Source: Actinomadura rubrisoli (lineage in GTDB: Bacteria; Actinomycetota; Actinomycetes; Streptosporangiales; Streptosporangiaceae). Taken from it: a stretch of 36,343 nt of DNA. Within the stretch, counting starts at the first letter, position 1. The number at the start of each line of letters is the position of its first letter. The notes beneath the pieces are model-generated. The model was not told the DNA's origin and did not search any database. It saw only the letters and a program-made list of their open reading frames with translations. The position numbers and the translations under genes are program-made. Of the stretch, positions 8,453 through 13,879 are shown in pieces. The stretch spans positions 1 to 36,343 of the forward strand of contig NZ_SMKU01000058.1 in the NCBI RefSeq assembly GCF_004349215.1, given 5' to 3'.

Positions 8453-9095
8453 GCGGGTGCCCTTCGAGCAGCGGATGCCCGCCGAGCAGGGCGCGGGTGC
8501 TGTCCCAGCCCTCCAGCCCGGGATCGAGGAACCGCAGGTCGCCGGCGGTGCGGAGCCGGTGCCAGCCGGGGCCCTGCGGCACCAGGCCGGGGCGCGGGGC
8601 GGCGTCGCGCAGCCGGGCCAGCGCGTCCGGGCCGTCGAGATCGGCGCGGTCGGCGGCCTCGGCGAGCCATCCGGGGAGCGGCAGCCGCGCGGCGAGGGCG
8701 ACCAGCCCGTGCCCGCGCGCGGCCTGGCAGACGGCGGCCGGGGCCTCGCCCAGGGCGCGGAACAGCTTGCCGATCAGCAGCGGCGGCAGGTCGGGGGCGT
8801 CCGCCGCGACCAGGGCGGCCTCCCGCGCGCCGAGGGCGTGCAGCGCCGCGAACGCGTCCGCCGGGGTGCCCGCCCGGACGATCGCGGTGCCCGGCCAGGT
8901 GACGGCCTCGGCGTCCGGCTGGTCGGGCGGGTCCAGGACGAGGGCGGGCGTCACCAGCTCCAGTCCGGCGACGACCTCGTAGGCGTCCTCAAGGAGGGCG
9001 AGCCGGAACGCGTCCGGGTCGATGCCGGGCGGCGGACCCGGAGCGCGGGCGGGAGCCGAGACGACCGCGGCGTAGCGGGTCGCGGCTCCGGTCAC
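8442..9095 (-). CDS. Hypothetical protein, possible GT-A-fold (DUF2064/CofC-like)
   Basis: 217-residue Ala/Leu-rich protein without a clear family name. Features recall the nucleotide-diphospho-sugar transferase fold: a start resembling VVSAPARAPGPPPG, a DAYEVVAGLELVTPALVLDP segment and, near residues 95-103, VAADAPDLPPLL, which resembles the DxPDLP signature of DUF2064-type and CofC/MobA-like nucleotidyl or glycosyl transferases. The C-terminal GWHRLRTAGDLRFLDP is also reminiscent of that group. Substrate and activity are unknown. Its ATG overlaps the stop of the upstream metallopeptidase gene (ATGA at 9095-9092), so the two are translated as a coupled pair. Its 3' end overlaps the convergent Nudix gene by 11 bp. 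Confidence 0.6.
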   Translation of the reverse strand: MTGAATRYAAVVSAPARAPGPPPGIDPDAFRLALLEDAYEVVAGLELVTPALVLDPPDQPDAEAVTWPGTAIVRAGTPADAFAALHALGAREAALVAADAPDLPPLLIGKLFRALGEAPAAVCQAARGHGLVALAARLPLPGWLAEAADRADLDGPDALARLRDAAPRPGLVPQGPGWHRLRTAGDLRFLDPGLEGWDSTRALLGGHPLLEGHPLST

Positions 9096-9691
9096 CCTGC
9101 GGCCTCGTGGGGGAACTCGTCCCCGGGGTGCAGGCCGTCGACACGGTGGAGGTCCTCAGGCGGGGCGGCGTCGTCGGGGGCGTCGGCCTCCAGCGGCAGG
9201 TGGGCGGCCGCGGCGACGCCCTCCAGGTACCCGCGCGCCCGGTCGGCCTTGGGGTAGTTGCCCACCAGCTCCCAGAAGTCGGCGCCGTGCCCCGGGATGA
9301 GCAGGTGCGCCAGCTCGTGCACCAGGACGTAGTCGACGACCCAGGCGGGCATGCCGCGCAGCCGCGTGGACAGCCTGATCGTGCCGTCGTCGGGTGTGCA
9401 CGAGCCCCAGCGGGTGCGCTGGTTGGCGACCCAGCGGACGCTGACGGGGTCGGCGCGGCCGTCCAGATAGCGGCGGGAGAGCTCGTGGGCGCGCGACTGG
9501 AGGTCGGCGTCGGAGGGGCGCCGGCGGCGCTCCCTTTCCTCAAGCCGTTCCAGGATGGTGGCGATCCACTGCTCTTCTTCTGCCTTGCTGAGCCTGGAGG
9601 GAACCATCACCACCACCTTGTCCCCGTCGCGGTAGGCGGACACGGTGCGCCGGCGTCTGCTGCTGCGGCGGACCTCAACGTTAGGGGGCAC
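9092..9691 (-). CDS. YgjP/M48-like (DUF45) metallopeptidase
   Basis: 199-residue cytosolic protein of the YgjP/DUF45 group, usually annotated as M48 family metallopeptidase. The zinc helix HELAH is at residues 125-129, followed by IPGHGADFW, which supplies the third ligand region. Upstream are the family hallmarks NQRTRWGSCT and the basic start VEVRRSSRRRR. The natural substrate is unknown. I chose the GTG at 9691 because homologs of this type begin just before VEVRRS. An in-frame TTG at 9754 would add 21 residues of poor family character; neither start has a strong ribosome site. The stop codon overlaps the start of the GT-A-like gene. Confidence 0.82.
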   Translation of the reverse strand: MPPNVEVRRSSRRRRTVSAYRDGDKVVVMVPSRLSKAEEEQWIATILERLEERERRRRPSDADLQSRAHELSRRYLDGRADPVSVRWVANQRTRWGSCTPDDGTIRLSTRLRGMPAWVVDYVLVHELAHLLIPGHGADFWELVGNYPKADRARGYLEGVAAAAHLPLEADAPDDAAPPEDLHRVDGLHPGDEFPHEAAG

Positions 9692-10106
9692 GCCAGAACC
9701 GTACCCAAAAATTTGCGTCCTCCACAGGGGGTGTTTGACGTTACCCCAGGTCAACCCACATGTTTTTCACGATCCCCCCAGGGTTTCCACAAACTCCGCC
9801 GACCTTCCTTGGGCGGCGTCAGGATGGGACGGCCCCGCTCTCCGGTGAAACACCGAGCGCGCTTCTCCCCTCGCGCGCGGCGCCTTCCCGGACGTCCTTT
9901 GAGGCCATCATGATCGGTTGCGCGGACGATTCCCCTCGCGCCGGGGGTCCGAACCGCGCGCGCACGCGCGCACCGTCCGCACCCGGCGTGAGAAAGCGCA
10001 CACTTACCACGTTCGCCCAGGTGGGGCGGGCGTGAAGTGTCGGTGTCCAGGATTGGTTACCGATGGTTGTGGCGCGAACGACAGCCGATCGCCGACAATG
10101 TGGAAC
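9692..10106. other. Divergent intergenic region
   Basis: About 415 bp without a convincing gene between the leftward metallopeptidase gene and the rightward ABC1 kinase gene. It must hold both promoters. A 19-nt strictly alternating pyrimidine-purine run (CGCGCGCGCACGCGCGCAC, 9955-9973) could favour Z-DNA. Short ORFs here (for example 9760-10035) lack a ribosome site and have compositional bias only. I see no operator I can name. Confidence 0.6.
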
Positions 10107-10109
10107 GTG
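10094..10109 (+). promoter_or_regulatory. Candidate -10 element for a leaderless start of the ABC1 kinase gene
   Basis: GACAAT at 10094-10099 fits the actinobacterial -10 (A at position 2, T at position 6) and lies 7 nt before the GTG at 10107. That is the geometry of a leaderless transcript beginning at the start codon. No Shine-Dalgarno sequence precedes this GTG or the in-frame ATG at 10098, which agrees with leaderless translation. No convincing -35 is seen at 17-18 bp. Confidence 0.35.
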
Positions 10110-11438
10110 AGCGATCTTCCCCGCCGCGCGGTGACGCGGTCAGCAAAGCTGGCGTCCCTCCCCATCGGCTTCGCGGGACGCACCGCGCTCGGAATGGGGA
10201 AGCGCACCTTCGGCAGGCCGGCCGAGGCCGTCGCCATGGAGATCCAGGCCCGCACCGCCGAGCAGCTGTTCAAGGTGCTCGGCGAGCTCAAGGGCGGGGC
10301 GATGAAGCTCGGCCAGATGCTGTCGATCTTCGAGGCGGCGCTGCCGCCGGAGATCGCCGGGCCGTACCGCGCCACGCTGACCCGGTTGCAGGAGGCCGCT
10401 CCCCCGCTGCCCGCGTCGTCGGTCCACAAGGTGCTGGCCGAGGCGCTCGGCGAGGACTGGCGCGACGACTTCGCCTCGTTCGACGACCGGCCCGCCGCGG
10501 CCGCGTCCATCGGCCAGGTGCACCGCGCCGTCTGGCACGACGGCCGGGACGTCGCCGTCAAGGTCCAGTACCCGGGCGCCGGCAAGGCGCTGATCAGCGA
10601 CTTCAACCAGCTGGCCCGGCTCGGCCGGCTGTTCGGCGTCCTGATGCCCGGTCTGGACGTCAAGTCGATGCTCGCCGAGCTCAAGGAGCGGGTGGCCGAG
10701 GAGCTCGACTACACGGTCGAGGCCGCGTCGCAGACCGCCTTCCACGACGCCTACGCGGGCGATCCCGACTTCGTCGTCCCCGAGGTGATCGCCCAGGCGG
10801 GCCACGTGCTCGTCACCGAGTGGATGGACGGCACCCCCCTCTCCAAGATCATCAGCGAGGGGGACCAGGAGACGCGCGACCACGTCGCCCTGCTGTACTG
10901 CCGGTTCCTGCTGTCGGGCCCGAAGCGATCCGGGATGCTGCACGGCGACCCGCACCCCGGCAACTTCCGGCTGCTGGAGGACGGCCGCCTCGGCGTGCTC
11001 GACTTCGGCGCCGTCGACCGCATCCCCGGCGGCTTCCAGCAGCGCCTCGGCCTGCTCCTGCGGATCGGGACGATGGCCGACATCGACGAGGTCGAGGACG
11101 CGCTGCGCCGGGAGGAGTTCATCCGCGACGGCGTGGAGGTCGACGCCGAGTCGCTGCAGGGGTTCCTCGCGCCGATCACCGAGCCCTTCGTCACCGAGAC
11201 GTTCAAGTTCAACCGCGAGTGGCTGCGCGACATGGCGGCCCGGGTCACCGACCTGCGGCCGACCAACGTCGTCCGGCAGCTGAACCTGCCGCCCGAGTAC
11301 GTGATCATCCACCGGGTGCTGTCGGCGGGGACCGGCGTGCTGTGCCAGCTGGAGTGCGAGATCCCGGCCCGCGCCGAGTCCCTGAAGTGGGTGCCGGGTT
11401 TCGCCGACGACGAGGACGGCGAGCTCGTCAGCGGCTGA
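10107..11438 (+). CDS. ABC1/UbiB-family atypical kinase (AarF type)
   Basis: 443-residue protein of the ABC1 (UbiB/ADCK) protein-kinase-like family. The family signatures appear in order: the KxGQ motif in GGAMKLGQMLSI (about residues 67-78), the alanine-rich loop AAAASIGQVHRA (about 130-141), the lysine strand DVAVKVQYP, the catalytic-loop equivalent HGDPHPGNF (about 278-286) and the metal-binding LDFGAVD (about 297-303). Members elsewhere support isoprenoid quinone or lipid metabolism; the role in actinomycetes is not established. Start GTG 10107 gives MSDLPRRAV; the in-frame ATG at 10098 would add three residues. In M. tuberculosis the homologous Rv3197 also neighbours whiB7 and is induced with it; here the gene faces whiB7 convergently, separated by two hairpins. 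Confidence 0.88.
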   Translation: MSDLPRRAVTRSAKLASLPIGFAGRTALGMGKRTFGRPAEAVAMEIQARTAEQLFKVLGELKGGAMKLGQMLSIFEAALPPEIAGPYRATLTRLQEAAPPLPASSVHKVLAEALGEDWRDDFASFDDRPAAAASIGQVHRAVWHDGRDVAVKVQYPGAGKALISDFNQLARLGRLFGVLMPGLDVKSMLAELKERVAEELDYTVEAASQTAFHDAYAGDPDFVVPEVIAQAGHVLVTEWMDGTPLSKIISEGDQETRDHVALLYCRFLLSGPKRSGMLHGDPHPGNFRLLEDGRLGVLDFGAVDRIPGGFQQRLGLLLRIGTMADIDEVEDALRREEFIRDGVEVDAESLQGFLAPITEPFVTETFKFNREWLRDMAARVTDLRPTNVVRQLNLPPEYVIIHRVLSAGTGVLCQLECEIPARAESLKWVPGFADDEDGELVSG

Positions 11439-11451
11439 TCCGGAAGACGCG

Positions 11452-11490
11452 GCGGAGCCCCGCGCGCTGATGAGGTGCGCGGGGCTCCGC
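11452..11490. terminator. Hairpin terminator 1 after ABC1 kinase gene
   Basis: A perfect 14-bp inverted repeat (11452-11465 with 11477-11490, 11-nt loop) begins 13 bp after the ABC1 stop codon. No T-run follows. It is placed to stop rightward transcription and probably leftward transcription as well. Confidence 0.7.
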
Positions 11491-11495
11491 TGTCC

Positions 11496-11528
11496 GGCGC
11501 GTCCGGTGAGTGAGGCACCGGACGCGCC
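11496..11528. terminator. Hairpin terminator 2, tandem with the first
   Basis: A second perfect inverted repeat of 13 bp (11496-11508 with 11516-11528, 7-nt loop AGTGAGG) follows 5 bp after the first. It separates the ABC1 kinase gene from the convergent whiB7 unit. It also lacks a T-run. Confidence 0.6.
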
Positions 11529-11615
11529 CAGGCGCCCGCCGGGAGGCACGCGGTCCGCCAAACCATCCAAGAAGGGCGGACGGCGGCCTGCGACCGGCCG
11601 GGCCGGTGATGGTTC

Positions 11616-11786
11616 TCAGTAGGTCTTGTCACTCGCCGTGGGCGCGAGCAGGACGCGCCGCACGCGCGACGCCCTGGTCTGCGCCTCCCGGCGCGCGCGC
11701 CGCAGCGCGCGCACCCGGGCGGCGAGCTCGTCAGGGACGGTCCCGGATATTCGCTCCCGGGACGGGTCCTGGCCGAGCATGGTCAT
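11616..11786 (-). CDS. 56-residue basic protein downstream of whiB7, unknown
   Basis: A small ORF that I do not recognise. The ATG at 11786 (MTMLGQDPSRERISGTVPDE) is preceded by a good ribosome site, AGGGAGAA, about 5 nt upstream, which favours it over the in-frame ATG at 11876, where none is seen. The product is hydrophilic and strongly basic in its second half (ARVRALRRARREAQTRASRVRR), a likely single long helix that could contact nucleic acid or the ribosome. It lies 97 bp downstream of whiB7 on the same strand, with a long hairpin between them, so it may share the whiB7 transcript and its antibiotic-responsive control. That link is an inference from position only. Confidence 0.55.
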   Translation of the reverse strand: MTMLGQDPSRERISGTVPDELAARVRALRRARREAQTRASRVRRVLLAPTASDKTY

Positions 11787-11804
11787 CTCGTTCTCCCTGG
11801 CCGC

Positions 11805-11842
11805 CCGGAGGCGCGGTCCCCGCGCGGGGATCGCGCCTCCGG
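11805..11842. repeat. Long inverted repeat between whiB7 and the small downstream gene
   Basis: The arms 11805-11821 and 11826-11842 pair over 17 positions with one G-U wobble and a GCGC tetraloop. It lies just before the ribosome site of the 56-residue ORF. With no T-run in the leftward direction, it may be an RNA-stabilising or attenuating stem rather than a clean terminator. Confidence 0.65.
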
Positions 11843-11883
11843 GGTTCTTGCGGTCGAGTGTCGACGTGGTCGGCATCAGGAGC

Positions 11884-12171
11884 TCACACGGTCACTTCGT
11901 CCGGGAGCGGGTGCTTGCGCGGACGGCCGCGCGGCCGCTTGCGCGCAACGATCACACCGCGGACGAACAGCTCCCCGCCCCAGACGCCCCAGGGCTCCTT
12001 GCGCTCCAGCGCCCCGGCGAGGCACTCCTTGCGGAGCGGGCACTCCAGGCACAGGGCCTTGGCGAGCTCGACATCGGCGGGAGCCTCGGCGAAGAAGAGC
12101 TCCGGGTCGGTCCGGCACGGAAGCGTGAGGTCCTCCTCGCTCACTGCGAGAGCCCCCTGCATCACAGTCAC
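11884..12171 (-). CDS. whiB7: WhiB7-type transcriptional regulator with AT-hook
   Basis: 95-residue iron-sulfur WhiB-family regulator. The four cluster cysteines are at 19 (TLPCRTDPELFF) and in CLECPLRKEC (41, 44, 50). They are followed by the G(V)WGG turn GVWGGELF and, at residues 76-85, the basic RKRPRGRPRK AT-hook that distinguishes WhiB7/WblC. WhiB7 binds the primary sigma factor and activates intrinsic resistance genes after ribosome-targeting antibiotics, including its own promoter. The GTG at 12171 has GAGGAAC upstream; GTG 12165 and ATG 12162 are possible alternatives. The promoter, leader ORF and attenuator upstream (12222-12791) match the known logic of this gene. Downstream lies a 56-residue ORF. 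Confidence 0.93.
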   Translation of the reverse strand: MTVMQGALAVSEEDLTLPCRTDPELFFAEAPADVELAKALCLECPLRKECLAGALERKEPWGVWGGELFVRGVIVARKRPRGRPRKHPLPDEVTV

Positions 12172-12221
12172 CCTTGTTCCTCTCGTTGGATCTCAACGGG
12201 CGTGTCGGTGGGTTGTCTGGG

Positions 12222-12262
12222 CAAATAAGAAGGCCGCGGATCCGGTATCGGATCCGCGGCCT
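12222..12262 (-). terminator. Intrinsic terminator/attenuator in the whiB7 leader
   Basis: A perfect 14-bp stem with a GTAT tetraloop (12231-12244 with 12249-12262) is followed, in the leftward direction, by TTCTTATTT. It is the only T-rich terminator in the window and stands inside a 5' leader, 60 nt before the whiB7 start and about 20 nt after the leader ORF stop. WhiB7/WblC genes are known to be controlled by such an attenuator, read through when ribosomes stall on the leader. Confidence 0.85.
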
Positions 12263-12282
12263 GGGGGCTTGCCGGTGTCGTG

Positions 12283-12681
12283 CTAGACCGGTCGCCTCCA
12301 GGGGTACGGACCCGAAACGCCACCCTTGAGGGAGACGCCCATGTGGGCCGTGGCCGGAGCCTGGGTGCCGCTGTCTTCGATGAGGTGTGCGAAGACAGTG
12401 CGCCCCTGCTCGTCCTGGACTCGCTGCTCGGTGCGCAGATCAGTCAGATCACGCGCGGTCAGATCACGCAGACGCGCGCCAAAGGCGTCGGGACGCCCGT
12501 TGGCCGGGATCGACCCGCTGATCGGCGCATTGGCGCCGCCGTGCGCCATGGGGCCGCAGGGCTTGAGGCTCTGCGGCGTCCACACGGACGCGGCGGAATA
12601 GGCGATCGAGGCACCAGGGCAGGCGGGAGTCCAGGTTGGCGCTGATTTGATCAACATGCTCTTCACCGGACTGCACACCAC
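12283..12681 (-). CDS. Leader ORF of whiB7 (132 codons), putative
   Basis: An ORF in the whiB7 leader that stops (TAG) about 20 nt before the attenuator stem. From GTG 12681 it has 132 codons; ATG 12657 would give 124. The AGGAAG purine stretch lies directly before the GTG cluster, so the exact start is uncertain. The product resembles no family I know; it includes ARLRDLTARDLTDLRTEQR, built on an 11-bp direct repeat (12444-12454 and 12459-12469), and ends SGPYPWRRPV. GC at third positions is fairly high but below that of flanking genes. Known control of whiB7 uses a translated upstream ORF whose ribosome occupancy sets terminator folding; here the unusual point is its length. It could be translated only as a sensor. 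Confidence 0.45.
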   Translation of the reverse strand: MVCSPVKSMLIKSAPTWTPACPGASIAYSAASVWTPQSLKPCGPMAHGGANAPISGSIPANGRPDAFGARLRDLTARDLTDLRTEQRVQDEQGRTVFAHLIEDSGTQAPATAHMGVSLKGGVSGPYPWRRPV

Positions 12682-12752
12682 CTTCCTGGTTCCTGGGCCG
12701 TACCGGAGGATTCAAGATCCACGCGGACCGGCCAGCTTGATTGCTCGCATCG

Positions 12753-12791
12753 AGCGTACGGGGACTCCGGCAACTCAATCAAGGTATTTTT
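12753..12791 (-). promoter_or_regulatory. whiB7 promoter with adjacent A/T motif
   Basis: Reading leftward: AAAAATA (12791-12785), then CC, then a -35 TTGATT (12782-12777), an 18-bp spacer and a -10 TACGCT (12758-12753), with a predicted start near 12746. A/T-rich DNA a few bases upstream of the -35 is the reported feature of WhiB7-activated promoters, bound by the AT-hook. This implies autoregulation and a leader of about 575 nt. Confidence 0.65.
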
Positions 12792-12959
12792 GACCTGCGA
12801 GTTTGTGGGCGACCTCACCCCCGTCCCCGAGAACCCGCAACGCCGGCCCGGCGTCGAAGGCTCCCCGGAACCCCGCACCAACGATCATGCCACGAACCAA
12901 GCCGTCTCCGGGAGTACTCCACACGAAACCCGCGGCCGAGCCGAAGGGACGGGGTCGCG

Positions 12960-13823
12960 TCAGTGGTCGGAGACTCTGATGAGGCCCTCTTGCATGACCG
13001 AGACGACCAGTTCGCCGGACTGTGTGAACACTTGGCCGCGGGCCAGCCCGCGCGCGCCGCCCGCGAATGGCGTGTCCTGGGAGTAGAGGAGCCAGCCGTC
13101 GGCGCGGAACGGCCGGTGGAACCACATCGCGTGGTCGAGGCTCGCGCCCATCGTCCGCTTGTCGCCCCAGGCGAGGCCGTGGTTGAGCAGGACGGTGTCG
13201 AGCAGGGTCATGTCCGAGGCGTAGGTCATCAGGCACACGTGCAGCAGCGGGTCGTCGGGGAGCTCGCCGTCGACCTTCAGCCACACCTTCGTCTCGGGCG
13301 TGGCGAGCGACGGGTCCTTGGCGGCCTCCCACGTCAGCGGCGTCGCGTGCCGGACGTCGAACGGGCGGCGGTCGGTGAACAGGCGGGCGCCCGCCTCGCC
13401 GAAGATCGGCGTGAGCCGGTCCAGGGCGGGCGGCAGCGTCTCCGGGGGCGGCGCCTCGGGCATCGCCGCCTGGTGCGCGGGCCCGTCCTCGGCGATCTGG
13501 AACGACGCCGACAGCGTGAAGATCGCCTTGCCGTGCTGGATGGCCGTCACGCGCCGCGTGGTGAAGGAGCGGCCGTCCCTGACCCGGTCGACGGTGTAGA
13601 CGAGCGGGACCAGCGGATCACCCGGGCGGATGAAGTACGCGTGCAGCGAGTGCACGGGACGGTTGACCGGGACGGTGCGGCCGGCGGCGACGAGCGCCTG
13701 GCCCGCGACCTGCCCGCCGAAGACCCGCTGCTGGCGGTCCTCGGGGCTGCGCCCGCGGAAGATGTCGTTCTCGATCTGCTCCAGGTCCAGCAGGTCCAGC
13801 AGTGACTTCAATGACTCCTTCAC
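12960..13823 (-). CDS. tesB: Acyl-CoA thioesterase II
   Basis: 287-residue double-hotdog thioesterase that hydrolyses acyl-CoA to free acid and CoA in the cytosol. The N-terminal hotdog carries RVFGGQVAGQALVAAGRTV (about 33-51) and HSLHAYFIRPGD (about 59-70). The C-terminal hotdog carries the catalytic aspartate in YASDMTLLDT (about 201-210), the HAMWFHRPFRAD block (about 231-242) and the glutamine/Thr-Ser region GLARGQVFTQSGELV. Length and spacing agree with E. coli TesB. The GTG at 13823 is taken as the start; a TTG nine bases... further inside has a close AAGGAG, so the N-terminus is uncertain by a few residues. It lies 56 bp downstream of uvrD2 and, with weak separation, upstream of the whiB7 promoter on the same strand. 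Confidence 0.9.
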   Translation of the reverse strand: MKESLKSLLDLLDLEQIENDIFRGRSPEDRQQRVFGGQVAGQALVAAGRTVPVNRPVHSLHAYFIRPGDPLVPLVYTVDRVRDGRSFTTRRVTAIQHGKAIFTLSASFQIAEDGPAHQAAMPEAPPPETLPPALDRLTPIFGEAGARLFTDRRPFDVRHATPLTWEAAKDPSLATPETKVWLKVDGELPDDPLLHVCLMTYASDMTLLDTVLLNHGLAWGDKRTMGASLDHAMWFHRPFRADGWLLYSQDTPFAGGARGLARGQVFTQSGELVVSVMQEGLIRVSDH

Positions 13824-13879
13824 GCCCGCCAGTCTTCCCTATCGCCCGGTGTGAGCGGGCTCTCACCCTTGCGCAGCGG

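Noticed and set aside
9760..10035. 91-codon rightward ORF in the divergent intergenic region
   Set aside because: No ribosome site, poor codon bias and an alternating CG/CA run inside it.
11616..11876. 86-codon version of the small gene after whiB7
   Set aside because: The upstream ATG lacks a ribosome site, and the added segment includes the long hairpin; ATG 11786 has a clear AGGGAGAA.
12712..12750. 12-codon ORF (MRAIKLAGPRGS) at the start of the whiB7 leader
   Set aside because: Its ATG lies only 2 nt after the -10 hexamer, so it precedes the predicted transcript start and would not be in the RNA.
12775..13332. Leftward ORF running from inside tesB to near the whiB7 promoter
   Set aside because: Its last 37 codons look superficially protein-like (MIVGAGFRGAFDAG), but there is no ribosome site and the rest is out of frame within tesB.
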